From Chloroflexota bacterium (GTDB lineage Bacteria > Chloroflexota > Limnocylindria > QHBO01), in the NCBI GenBank assembly GCA_003243965.1, contig QHBO01000048.1, forward strand, positions 1-64,000: 64,000 nucleotides of DNA, given 5' to 3'. Each line of letters begins with the position of its first letter. Position 1 is the stretch's first letter. Below the pieces are notes generated by a model. That model did not search any database and had not been told where the DNA came from. It worked only from the letters and a program-made list of their open reading frames with translations. A program made the translations under genes and the position numbers. This document shows, piece by piece, positions 7,973-16,303 of the stretch.

Positions 7973-9232
7973 TCAGCCAGCGTGGACCACCGTCTCGCCG
8001 GACCGAATCACCCGGCGCCGACCAAAGTCGCGCTCGACCACGCCAGGGTCGATGCGACAGTTGCGGCCGATCGTCACGCGGGCCGGGATTCGCGCCCGCT
8101 TGCCGACCAGGCTGATGCCGCTGAACAGGCGCTCCGGCTCGTTCCGGTTCGGCCGCAGGTCGTCGCCGCTTCCCACGGTCGCCCCGGAGCCGATCCAGCA
8201 GTCCTTGTCGACGATCGCCCGGTCCAGGACTGCCCCGGGACCGATCTCGGTGTCGAACATCACGATCGAGTCGCGGACCGTGGCGCCGGCGGCGACCCGA
8301 ACCCCCGGCGACAGCACGCTGTGCTCGACGTTTCCCTCCACGATGCAGCCGTGGCTGACCATGCTGGCCGTGACGTTGGCGGTTGACGCGATCCGCGCCG
8401 GCGCCCGCTCCTCGGAGCGGGTGTAGATCAGCCACGAGCGCTCGTAGAGGTCGATCGCCGGCCGGTCACCGATGAGCTCCAGATTGGTGCGCCAGTAGCT
8501 CTCCACGGTGCCGACGTCAGCCCAGTACCCGTCGAACTCGTACGCATACACCCGGCGGCCGGTGTGCACCATCCACGGCAATACGTCACGCCCAAAGTCG
8601 ACGCGCTCCGTCGACAGCAGCTCGCGGAGCGCGGGCCACGAGAAGACGTAGACGCCCATGCTCACCAGGTTGGACGGAGGGTTCGCGGGCTTCTCGATGA
8701 ACCGCGTCACCCGGGAATCGGTATCCACCTCCAGGATCCCGAACCGATGCGCCTCCTCCATCGGCACGGTGCGCACCGCGCAGGTCACCTCCGCCCCGGT
8801 GGCCCGGTGGAGTGCGACGAACGGTCGGTAATCCATCTTGTAGATGTGATCTCCGGCCAGGACGAGGACCAGCTCGGGGTCCCGGTCCTGGATGAAGTCC
8901 AGGTTCTGGAGGACGGCGTCGGCGGTGCCGCGGTACCAGTCGCGGGCCCGTCCGCGTCCGATGTAGGGCTGCAGGAGCGCGACCCCGCCCCGGCTGCGGT
9001 CGAGATCCCAGGGACGGCCGACGCCGATATGGTCGATCAGCGAGCGGGGCGCGTACTGGGTCAGGATCCCGACGTCGGTGTAGCCGGAGTTCACCACGTT
9101 CGACAGGGTGAAGTCGATAATCCGGTACTTGCCCCCGAACGGCACGCCGGGCTTGGCGCGCACCTGGGACAGGATCGACAGGCGTTCACCCTCTCCCCCC
9201 GCCAGGATCAGCGTCAGGACCGAGGCCGGCAC
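7973..9232 (-). CDS. glgC: Glucose-1-phosphate adenylyltransferase
   Basis: Makes ADP-glucose from glucose-1-phosphate and ATP, the committed step of bacterial glycogen synthesis. The 419-residue length is standard. Visible motifs are the nucleotide-binding LILAGGEGERLSILS (variant of GGxGxRLxPLT), PFGGKYRIIDFTLSN, the catalytic loop LAGDHIYKMDY, the sugar-binding FIEKP and the YWADVGT motif, followed by a left-handed beta-helix C-terminus. The start is GTG, placed by a TAGAAT hexamer 6 bases upstream. It is first in an operon with the YbjN-like and M1-like genes; no other glycogen gene is in the window. Confidence 0.95.
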   Translation of the reverse strand: MPASVLTLILAGGEGERLSILSQVRAKPGVPFGGKYRIIDFTLSNVVNSGYTDVGILTQYAPRSLIDHIGVGRPWDLDRSRGGVALLQPYIGRGRARDWYRGTADAVLQNLDFIQDRDPELVLVLAGDHIYKMDYRPFVALHRATGAEVTCAVRTVPMEEAHRFGILEVDTDSRVTRFIEKPANPPSNLVSMGVYVFSWPALRELLSTERVDFGRDVLPWMVHTGRRVYAYEFDGYWADVGTVESYWRTNLELIGDRPAIDLYERSWLIYTRSEERAPARIASTANVTASMVSHGCIVEGNVEHSVLSPGVRVAAGATVRDSIVMFDTEIGPGAVLDRAIVDKDCWIGSGATVGSGDDLRPNRNEPERLFSGISLVGKRARIPARVTIGRNCRIDPGVVERDFGRRRVIRSGETVVHAG

Positions 9233-9238
9233 GTCACG

Positions 9239-9244
9239 ATTCTA
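9239..9244 (-). promoter_or_regulatory. -10 hexamer TAGAAT, glgC
   Basis: TAGAAT, preceded by CGGC, lies 6 bases before the GTG at 9232; a leaderless glgC operon mRNA is expected. Confidence 0.6.
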
Positions 9245-9276
9245 GCCGCAGCCGACGCGCCTGCAGGCAGGCGCGC

Positions 9277-12030
9277 TCAGGCGCGCGCCCGCAGCCGGCG
9301 TCGCACGCGGAGGGCGAGGGGCACGAGGCCCAGCGCAGCGGGCGTGGCGAAGAGCGGAATCAGCAGCCCACCGCTGGTGCCCGGCGGCGACGCGGCCGGC
9401 GCATGTTTCGGGGAGGGACGTGGCGAGCGGTTGGTGGGTGGTCCCGGCGGCGCCCCACTGGCCCTGGGCTTGGGCGGTCCGGGGACGAAGATCCGCTGGC
9501 CGCAGACCGGGTCGCCAAAGCTGGAATTGCCGTACAGGCGCGCGATCTGGAACCGCACCTGGTCCGGGCGGGTCTTGAGGTCCTCGACGCTGCCGCGCGC
9601 GCCCCACTGCCCGTTGACCAGCCGATCGACCCAGGTCTGCGCCGCCGTCACCCACTTGTCGGGCCGTTGCGGCGTCGCGTCGCGGACCTCGGCAACGATA
9701 TCGAAGCACCCCTTGCCGTGCACGTTGTCGACCGGTGGCACCGTCCCGTCCAGGAACGGCATGCTCTGGGTCAGGCCGCAGTTGCCGCTGTCGGCCATGC
9801 CGCTGAATCGGCAGACGCTGGCCGTGGTGATGCCGGGCGGCTGCGGGAATGCGGTCTGCGGCACCGCTCGCTTGCCGTTCCAGTCCCACGCCTTGTTGAG
9901 GGCCTGGTCCATGAAGTCATGCCACAGATACAGCGGCCCATCAGCGCTGAACAGCCCGACCCCCAGGGCGTTGGACATCGGGTCCTGGTTGTTGTTGCCC
10001 ATCCAGACGCCGGTCACCAGGCTGCCCGGCACGTACCCGAACGCCGACACGTCCCGGAAGTCGTTGGTCGTCCCGGTCTTGAAGCCGGCCGGCCGACGCT
10101 GGCCGTCAACGGTGTTGAGCTGGGTGCGGGTCCCCCACAGCAGGTTGCGCGCGGGGTCCGTGTTGCCCTCCAGGATCCAGTGGGTCAGGTACGCCTCCGC
10201 CGGCTTCATCGGCTGCGAGGTCTGCGGCCCGTTGTCCTTCAGGCTGTAGATCACCCGACCGTTCCGATCGCGCACCTCCCGGATGGTGGTCGCCGGGTGG
10301 AGGCTGCCCTGCGCGGCGAACACGCTGTACGCCTGGGTCATGTTCGTCAGGTTCACCGGCACCGATCCGAGCGTCAACGTCAGGCCCGGATCCTGGCCCA
10401 TCAGGTAGTTGCGGCTCGCCACCCCCATCGTCTCCGCGAAGCGCGAGGTCGTCTCCGGCCCGACCAGGTACTGCATCTGCACCGAGGGGATGTTGAGTGA
10501 GTAGCGCAGCGCATCGGTGGCCAGCACCGGGCCGTGCTCCTTGACATCGGCGTTCGTCGGCAGATACCCACCGCCGAAGTCGGTCAGGGCGTCGACCAGC
10601 ATGGTCGAGACGGTGGCCTTGCGGGCCTTGAAGGCCGAGCTATAGGTGATCGGCTTGAACGCGGAGCCCGGTTGGCGGCGTCCGAGCCCGGCGACGTCGA
10701 ACTGGCCCTGGACGCGGGGATCCTTGCGGTTGTAGTAGTCGACGCTTCCGACGTACGCCACGATCTCGCCGGTTGCGGAGTTGATGGCGACCAGGGCGGA
10801 GTTGTGCACATTCTTGTCGACGAGCGCCTGGACCCACTGCCTGACCTGGGCCTTGGCGACCTGCTGCAGCGGATAGTCGAGCGTGGTCGTGATCCGGTAA
10901 CCACCGGTCCGCACCGCGGCGGCCGGGTCCTTGACCCCCAGCCGCGCGAGGATCTGCTCCGCCTCACTCTGGACCCGATACGTGAACTGCGGCTCGAGCA
11001 GCACGCTGGTGACCCGCTGGGGCTTCATCTGCTGCCAGGTGGTGGCGACCGCCTTGTCGTGCTCGACCTTGGTGATGTACCTCTCGTGCAGCATCGCGTC
11101 GAGCACATCGTTGCGCCGAGTGATGGCTCGCGCCGGACCGCGGTTGTTGATGTACGGGTCGTAGGCGGTCGGCAGCTGGGGGATCCCCGCCAGGAACGCG
11201 GACTGCGAGAGCGTCAGCTTGGAGAGGTCGGTGATCCCGAAGTAGTTGGCGGCCGCCGCTTTGATCCCGTACGACCCGTTGCCATAGAAGATCAGGTTGA
11301 GGTAGGTGGCCAGGATCCGCTGCTTCCCGGCGCGACCGGCATACGCGGCCGTCATCTCGCGGGCCAGGATCGCCTCGCGGATCTTGTCAGCCAGGCTGCG
11401 CCCGTTGAGGAAGTCTGCCTGTGGCGGCTTGCAGATCTGGTCATCGGCCTGCGGGTTCGGCTGCTGGGACGGCTGTGGTGCACCGGATGCGCGTGGGGCG
11501 GAGCTCTGCTGCGGCGTGATCGCCTCGCTGGCGGCCTTCACCGAGTTGGAATACTTGATCACCTGCTGGGTGATGGTCGAGGCTCCCTGCACCACGCCAC
11601 CGGCCTTCAGGTTGGCGATCGCCGCCCGGCCGACTCCCGCGTAGTCGATTCCGTCGTTGGTCCAGAAGGTGCGGTCCTCGGCCGAGACGGTCGCGTCCGC
11701 CACGAACTTGGGGACATCGGCGTAGGTGACCTCCTGGCGGTTCTGGCACTCGAAGCGCGCCAGCAGCTTGGTCCCGGTGCGGTCGTAGACATAGGTCGTC
11801 TGCGGGAGCTGGATGTTGTCGAGCAGACGCGGATCCGGCAGGCCGCTGGCGAAGTAGTTGTAGCCGGCCAGCAGGCCGCCGGCGGTCCCGAGCGTCGTGC
11901 CGCCGAACAGCAGCCCGAAAAATACGAGCGCGAACAGGAGAAACGTGGCGAGACCGCGCCGCGGGCTCCGGCGCGCCGTCGTGCGGCGGATCATCAACCG
12001 ATGACGGCGTCGCTGCATGGCGGGGTGCAT
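9277..12030 (-). CDS. Class A penicillin-binding protein (PBP1A type) with GT51 insertion
   Basis: Bifunctional peptidoglycan synthase: a GT51 glycan polymerase plus a transpeptidase in one 917-residue protein anchored by an N-terminal helix (residues about 27-57). GT51 motifs EDRTFWTNDGID and GASTITQQ are present. The transpeptidase triad is visible as SAFK (about residue 455), SLN and KTGT. Between GASTITQQVIKY and RSLADKIREAIL an insert of roughly 45 residues rich in Pro, Gln, Ser and Ala interrupts the GT51 domain where most family members have a short loop. The C-terminus adds a Pro-rich linker and a second hydrophobic segment with an Arg tail. It follows the M23 peptidase gene but has its own promoter. 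Confidence 0.93.
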   Translation of the reverse strand: MHPAMQRRRHRLMIRRTTARRSPRRGLATFLLFALVFFGLLFGGTTLGTAGGLLAGYNYFASGLPDPRLLDNIQLPQTTYVYDRTGTKLLARFECQNRQEVTYADVPKFVADATVSAEDRTFWTNDGIDYAGVGRAAIANLKAGGVVQGASTITQQVIKYSNSVKAASEAITPQQSSAPRASGAPQPSQQPNPQADDQICKPPQADFLNGRSLADKIREAILAREMTAAYAGRAGKQRILATYLNLIFYGNGSYGIKAAAANYFGITDLSKLTLSQSAFLAGIPQLPTAYDPYINNRGPARAITRRNDVLDAMLHERYITKVEHDKAVATTWQQMKPQRVTSVLLEPQFTYRVQSEAEQILARLGVKDPAAAVRTGGYRITTTLDYPLQQVAKAQVRQWVQALVDKNVHNSALVAINSATGEIVAYVGSVDYYNRKDPRVQGQFDVAGLGRRQPGSAFKPITYSSAFKARKATVSTMLVDALTDFGGGYLPTNADVKEHGPVLATDALRYSLNIPSVQMQYLVGPETTSRFAETMGVASRNYLMGQDPGLTLTLGSVPVNLTNMTQAYSVFAAQGSLHPATTIREVRDRNGRVIYSLKDNGPQTSQPMKPAEAYLTHWILEGNTDPARNLLWGTRTQLNTVDGQRRPAGFKTGTTNDFRDVSAFGYVPGSLVTGVWMGNNNQDPMSNALGVGLFSADGPLYLWHDFMDQALNKAWDWNGKRAVPQTAFPQPPGITTASVCRFSGMADSGNCGLTQSMPFLDGTVPPVDNVHGKGCFDIVAEVRDATPQRPDKWVTAAQTWVDRLVNGQWGARGSVEDLKTRPDQVRFQIARLYGNSSFGDPVCGQRIFVPGPPKPRASGAPPGPPTNRSPRPSPKHAPAASPPGTSGGLLIPLFATPAALGLVPLALRVRRRLRARA

Positions 12031-12040
12031 TCAACGGGCT

Positions 12041-12046
12041 ACGGTA
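12041..12046 (-). promoter_or_regulatory. -10 hexamer TACCGT, PBP gene
   Basis: TACCGT, preceded by CTGC, lies 10 bases before the ATG at 12030. The 99-base gap to the M23 gene holds only this element. Confidence 0.5.
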
Positions 12047-12129
12047 GCAGCACATCGCGCGGTGGTCGAGTGAGGATGGACGGACGAGAGGTGCTCCGCG
12101 GCGCCGATGCGCCCCGCGGATGATCACCG

Positions 12130-13461
12130 TCAGGGCAGGAAGGCCCTCGGGTTGACCGGGACGCCGTTGGCCATCAGCTGGAAATGCAGGTGGCAGCCGG
12201 TGGACATCCCGGAGCTTCCCTCGTAGCCGATCAGGTCCCCGGCGTGGACCACCTGGCCGACGCTGACGATCTCGGCGGCGAGATGCCAGTACCAGGTCTG
12301 CAGCGACTGCGAGTCGCCGATGATCACCCCGACCGCCGTGTCGCCGTATGCCAGATTGGGCCGGCCGTCCCGCAGAACGGTGCCGTCCGCGGCGGCGTAG
12401 ATCGGGGCGCCGCACCCGCCCAGGTTGGAGATGTCGATCCCGGAGTGGTAGTGGGGGTAGTGGGTGCCGCCGACGTTGGCGGGCGGCTCGACGCCGACGC
12501 GGGTCGGCCCGAACTCCTGGGTGACGACGAAGCTGCCGTCCTGCGGCCACTCGAAGCGGCCGGTGTAGTCCGCGGCCAGCGAGCGCGACGCCGCCTTCAG
12601 CTGTTCGACCAGCTGTTGCTGTCCCTGGAGGGCGCGGAGCTGGGCCCGGATCAGGCGTTGCCGCTGCTCGGCCGTCCGCGTCTTGGCCGCAAGGTTGGCT
12701 GCCTGAGCCTGCTGGATGTCACGCAGCTGCGCCTGCTTGGCGGCCAGCGCCCGGCGAGCCGCCTCGACCTGTAGCTGCTCCACCTTGAGGGCGGCGGCGC
12801 GCGTCTTGGCCCCTTCGCGGAGCCTCGCCAGGCCCGCTCCCCCGTCCCGCAGCGTCTGCTGGCGCACCTCAAGCCGCGCCCGTGTCTGGCGGATCTCGTC
12901 CGAGAGACGCCTGTCCTCATCGGACAGGGTGAGCATGAAGCCGAGCTGGTTCGTCGCCGCGCCAAAGGAGCCACTCGACAATAGCACCTCGAGGACCGAC
13001 GTCTGGCTCTGCTCATAGGCGGCGCGCAGGTGCTCCTGCAGCAGGGCCTCGCGACCGGTGAGCTGCGTCCGGGTGACGACGATATCGGCAGCGACCCGCT
13101 TCAGGTCCGTGGCCAGCGACGCGATCTGCGACTCGTAGCGGCGCAGGTCGGCCCGCGCGGTGTTGAGCTGCGCGGTCAGACGATCGAGCTGCCGCACCGC
13201 GCCGTCGATCTGCAGGCCGACCCTGGACAGGTCACCACCGATCTGCTGCAGGCTGGCCGACAGCTCAGCCTGTTGGCGTGCCAGCGCGGCGAGGTGCGCG
13301 CTCTGCGCGGCCAACGCGAGGGCGAGCTGCGTCTGCTGGGCAACGGCATCGTTCAGCGGGTCGCCGGCCTTGACCGGATCGGTCCGTGAGGTCGGGAAAA
13401 GCACGACGGCGAGGAGCAGGATCGCTGAACAGACGGCGAAACGGTGACGGACGGTCGACAT
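12130..13461 (-). CDS. Murein hydrolase/activator: coiled coil plus M23 (LytM) domain
   Basis: A 443-residue secreted peptidoglycan peptidase or EnvC-like amidase activator. A signal peptide (residues about 8-26) precedes about 270 residues of heptad-rich coiled coil, then a LytM domain. Zinc ligands are visible as HSGIDI (His and Asp) and the GCHLHF HxH motif, so it is likely an active endopeptidase, unlike EnvC. The start MSTVRHRF is supported by the purine-rich GGAGCTCG just upstream and by the signal peptide. A TATGCT hexamer at 13547-13552 would give a leader of about 80 bases. Cell-wall context: the PBP follows on the same strand. Confidence 0.9.
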   Translation of the reverse strand: MSTVRHRFAVCSAILLLAVVLFPTSRTDPVKAGDPLNDAVAQQTQLALALAAQSAHLAALARQQAELSASLQQIGGDLSRVGLQIDGAVRQLDRLTAQLNTARADLRRYESQIASLATDLKRVAADIVVTRTQLTGREALLQEHLRAAYEQSQTSVLEVLLSSGSFGAATNQLGFMLTLSDEDRRLSDEIRQTRARLEVRQQTLRDGGAGLARLREGAKTRAAALKVEQLQVEAARRALAAKQAQLRDIQQAQAANLAAKTRTAEQRQRLIRAQLRALQGQQQLVEQLKAASRSLAADYTGRFEWPQDGSFVVTQEFGPTRVGVEPPANVGGTHYPHYHSGIDISNLGGCGAPIYAAADGTVLRDGRPNLAYGDTAVGVIIGDSQSLQTWYWHLAAEIVSVGQVVHAGDLIGYEGSSGMSTGCHLHFQLMANGVPVNPRAFLP

Positions 13462-13594
13462 CGAGCTCCGCAAATTGGTGTCAGGGCAGTCCGAACGCGG
13501 GGGGACGCTCGGCGCGTCGACCGACCCGGACGTGGGCAACGCCGACAGCATAGCGGAGCCGACCGGTCGCAGCGAGCGACCAACCGCCTCCTCG

Positions 13595-14287
13595 TCAGCG
13601 GATCGGCAGCAGTGCGGCGACCTGTCCCAGCAGCTGCGGCTCGCGGAGGAGTGTGACGACGGCGCCGGCAACCAGGAACGGGCCGAACGGGATATAGCTC
13701 TTCAAGCCGACGCTCCCCCTGGCGAGCAGCAGGAGGCTGGCGGCTGCCGACAGCAGGGCCGCGACGAAGATCGCGAGGAAGACCGATGGCCATCCGAGCA
13801 GCAGGCCGATCGGAGCCATCAGGTACAGGTCACCGGTTGCCAGACCACCACGGACGAGGCGGCCGAGCACCCACAGGAGGGCCAGCGACGAGGCCGCGCC
13901 AATCACCGCATCCAGCGGCCTCACGCTCGGATTGAAGGGCACGAACACGACGGCGAGCGCGATCAACGGATCGAGGAGCAGGTGCGGCAGGCGGCGCTGA
14001 TCAAGGTCGGTGGCAGTCAGCCCGATCATCAACGCGAGCATCGCCAGGTCGACACCGGTCGCCCACGCGGGAAGCTGCGAGCGCCACACCAGTCCGCCAG
14101 CGGCGCCGCCGGCGGCGAACGCGAGGAGCGCGGTCCGCCATCCGGGGCGGCGGCGACTGGCCTCCTCGACAGGCCAGACCGACGCCAGCCGCTCGGCGGC
14201 TGCCCCGAGGAGTGCGTAGCCGATCCCGGCCAGGATCACGACCATCGCCATACCTAGGTCGCCGAGAAATGCGGTGCGTTCATGCAC
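13595..14287 (-). CDS. A24-family prepilin peptidase-like membrane protein
   Basis: A polytopic protein of about 230 residues resembling the peptidase half of type IV prepilin peptidases, without the N-terminal methyltransferase domain. The two expected aspartates are visible: ATDLDQRRLPHLL in the first catalytic loop and GLATGDLYLMAPIGLLLGW in the second. About seven hydrophobic segments cover the chain. The GTG start (VHERTAFL) is chosen because a TAGGAT hexamer lies 5 bases upstream; an ATG at 14251 (MAMVVIL) is the alternative. No pilin or secretion genes are nearby, so the substrate is unknown. Confidence 0.75.
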   Translation of the reverse strand: MHERTAFLGDLGMAMVVILAGIGYALLGAAAERLASVWPVEEASRRRPGWRTALLAFAAGGAAGGLVWRSQLPAWATGVDLAMLALMIGLTATDLDQRRLPHLLLDPLIALAVVFVPFNPSVRPLDAVIGAASSLALLWVLGRLVRGGLATGDLYLMAPIGLLLGWPSVFLAIFVAALLSAAASLLLLARGSVGLKSYIPFGPFLVAGAVVTLLREPQLLGQVAALLPIR

Positions 14288-14292
14288 CGCCG

Positions 14293-14298
14293 ATCCTA
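14293..14298 (-). promoter_or_regulatory. -10 hexamer TAGGAT, A24 peptidase gene
   Basis: TAGGAT lies 5 bases before the GTG at 14287, the shortest spacing in the leaderless set. Confidence 0.4.
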
Positions 14299-14417
14299 GT
14301 TGTCCGGTCGGAGCGCTCCATGGCCCAATCGTCCTGCCCGGTTGGCGTTGGCACGCCGGATGCGAACGGACGTTCGCAGCCAGCAGGAATCGCTGGCGTG
14401 AACAGGGAGGCGCAACG

Positions 14418-14609
14418 ATGGACAAGGACAAGATCGAAGGCACCGTCAAGGAGGGTGCCGGCAAGGCTGAAGGCGCCTGGGGCGACACGACCAACGACCC
14501 GGAGACCGAGGCGCGGGGCAAGGAGCGCGAGGGCGAGGGCAAGCTCCAAAAGGGTTGGGGCGGCGCCAAGGAGAAGATCGGAGACGCCTTCGACGGCGAC
14601 AAGTCCTGA
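14418..14609 (+). CDS. CsbD-family stress protein
   Basis: A small (63-residue), highly charged, soluble protein of the CsbD family, commonly stress induced but of unknown mechanism. It opens with the family signature MDKDKIEGTVKEGAGKAEG and continues with Gly/Lys/Glu-rich sequence ending AKEKIGDAFDGDKS. The start is supported by an AGGGAGG ribosome binding site 7 bases upstream. It is monocistronic: an inverted repeat follows the stop, and the neighbouring genes point away or converge. Confidence 0.93.
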   Translation: MDKDKIEGTVKEGAGKAEGAWGDTTNDPETEARGKEREGEGKLQKGWGGAKEKIGDAFDGDKS

Positions 14610-14651
14610 TCCACCCAGGCGCTGGGCCGGTGGCCCTGCGCCTGGACACAC

Positions 14652-14682
14652 AACGGGAGGTCGCAGCGCGCGACCTCCCGTT
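14652..14682. terminator. Bidirectional hairpin between CsbD and pepA
   Basis: A perfect 13-bp inverted repeat (arms 14652-14664 and 14670-14682, AACGGGAGGTCGC and complement) with a 5-base loop lies between convergent genes. No long T tract follows on either strand. Confidence 0.75.
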
Positions 14683-14728
14683 CGTTGTGCCATGGCCTGC
14701 GGGCAGCCGGGCGCGCAGCCGGCCCGGC

Positions 14729-16207
14729 TCAGCCCTGCTTGGCGTAGTCGAGCGCGAGACGCACGAGCGTCGAGACGCCGGTTCCAAGCGCGCCCTTGGG
14801 GTTGACCGCCTTGTCCGCGGTCAGGTAGGCGCTGCCGGCGATGTCGACGTGGACCCACGGCTTGGTGACGAAGTCCGCAAGGAAGACGGCCGATTTGATC
14901 AGCGACCCGTCGCGCGTGCCGCTGTTGATGATGTCGGCGTACGCCGAGTCGAGCGAGGCGCGGTACTCAGTCGCCAGCGGCATCTCCCAGAACCACTCTC
15001 CGGTTGCATCGGCGGCGGCCTGGACTTCCGCCCCCCAGTCGCGCGGCCGCGCGAAGTAGGCGCTGATCAGATCGCCAAAGGCCACCGCGGCGGCACCGGT
15101 CAGCGTCGCGATGTCGACCAGGTGGCTGGCCCCCTGGGTTTCGGCCCAGTGCAGCGCGTCGATCAGGATCAGCCGCCCTTCCGCATCGGTGTTGATCACC
15201 TCGACGGTCTTGCCGTTCATGGCCTTGACCACGTCGCCGGGACGCTGGGCGTTGCCGCCCGGCATGTTCTCGACCATCGGCGCCACCGCCATCAACGGCG
15301 CGTCCGGCGCGAGCCGTGCGACGGTCCGAGCGGCAGCGATCACCGCCGCGGCACCGGACTTGTCGTGCTTCATCTCCTCCATCTTGTCGGCCGGCTTGAT
15401 GCTGATCCCGCCGCTATCGAAGCAGACGCCCTTGCCGACGATCGCCAGGCGCCGGTCGGCAGCCGCCCGCTCCCAGCCGGGGAGCCGGATGGCAATCAGG
15501 CGCGGCTCGTGGGCTGCGCCCTGGCCGACGCCCAGCAGCGCGTTCATCCCCAGCGCGCGCATCTCGTCGACGCCGAGAATCTCGACGCTGCAGCCGTCCG
15601 ACTCGAGGCCCCGGGCCACCTCGGCCATCCGCTCGGGATACAGGTCGTTCGAGGCGCGGTTGGCCAGTGTGCGGCCGAACTCGACGCCCTCCGCCACGGT
15701 CGATGCGTGGTCCAGGCCGGCTTGATCGGGTGCGCCGATCAGCGACACTTCCTCAACGCTGCGGCGCATCGCCTCGGTGTCACGCACCCGGCCGTAGAGC
15801 TCGGTCGGGCGATAGGTGCCCTGCATGGCTCCCACGCCCGCCGCGGCGTAGCCGTCTGCGTCCTCTCCGTCGCGCAGCCAGAGCGCGAGTCGCCTGGCCC
15901 CGGTTCCCTGGAGGCGGCGCGTGGCGGTCGAGGCGATCCGGCGCGCTCGCCACGGGCCGCGTCCGCGCCGCACGCCGTTCACCAGCAGGATCAGTTCAGC
16001 CCGGATGCTGCCGGCGTCGATAAGCGCGGTGTAGTGCTCGAGGATGTTGAACTGGCCCCAATCGATGGCAGCCCGGATCACGCCGCCGGTCGCGGCATCC
16101 AGCTCGGCGAGATCTCCTGACAGCTCGCGGTCCTCGCGATAGATCGGGACGGCGAGCACGTCGGTCTCGACCGACGCAGGACTGGACGGCTCGGCGCGCA
16201 GGCGCAC
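14729..16207 (-). CDS. pepA: Leucyl aminopeptidase, M17 family
   Basis: Cytosolic two-metal aminopeptidase of 492 residues. The M17 hallmark NTDAEGRLIL is present, along with the metal and catalytic motifs VGKGVCFDSGGISIKP, MKHDKSGAAAVI and MVENMPGGNAQRPGD, in the expected order in the C-terminal half. The N-terminal macrodomain-like half is divergent, as usual. The GTG start follows a GAGGAG ribosome binding site, and a TATACT hexamer at 16284-16289 predicts a leader of about 70 bases. It lies downstream of the kinase gene on the same strand but with its own promoter. Confidence 0.95.
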   Translation of the reverse strand: MRLRAEPSSPASVETDVLAVPIYREDRELSGDLAELDAATGGVIRAAIDWGQFNILEHYTALIDAGSIRAELILLVNGVRRGRGPWRARRIASTATRRLQGTGARRLALWLRDGEDADGYAAAGVGAMQGTYRPTELYGRVRDTEAMRRSVEEVSLIGAPDQAGLDHASTVAEGVEFGRTLANRASNDLYPERMAEVARGLESDGCSVEILGVDEMRALGMNALLGVGQGAAHEPRLIAIRLPGWERAAADRRLAIVGKGVCFDSGGISIKPADKMEEMKHDKSGAAAVIAAARTVARLAPDAPLMAVAPMVENMPGGNAQRPGDVVKAMNGKTVEVINTDAEGRLILIDALHWAETQGASHLVDIATLTGAAAVAFGDLISAYFARPRDWGAEVQAAADATGEWFWEMPLATEYRASLDSAYADIINSGTRDGSLIKSAVFLADFVTKPWVHVDIAGSAYLTADKAVNPKGALGTGVSTLVRLALDYAKQG

Positions 16208-16283
16208 GGGGGTGTTCTCCTCGTTCGGGGCGGGTGGGACGATGCCGCCGCATGCAGCTCGGATCGACCGTGGGCGAGAAGGC

Positions 16284-16289
16284 AGTATA
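16284..16289 (-). promoter_or_regulatory. -10 hexamer TATACT, pepA (leadered)
   Basis: TATACT sits 76 bases before the pepA GTG, and GAGGAG precedes the start. It is a contrast case to the leaderless promoters in the window. Confidence 0.45.
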
Positions 16290-16303
16290 GAGAGCGCGGC
16301 GGT

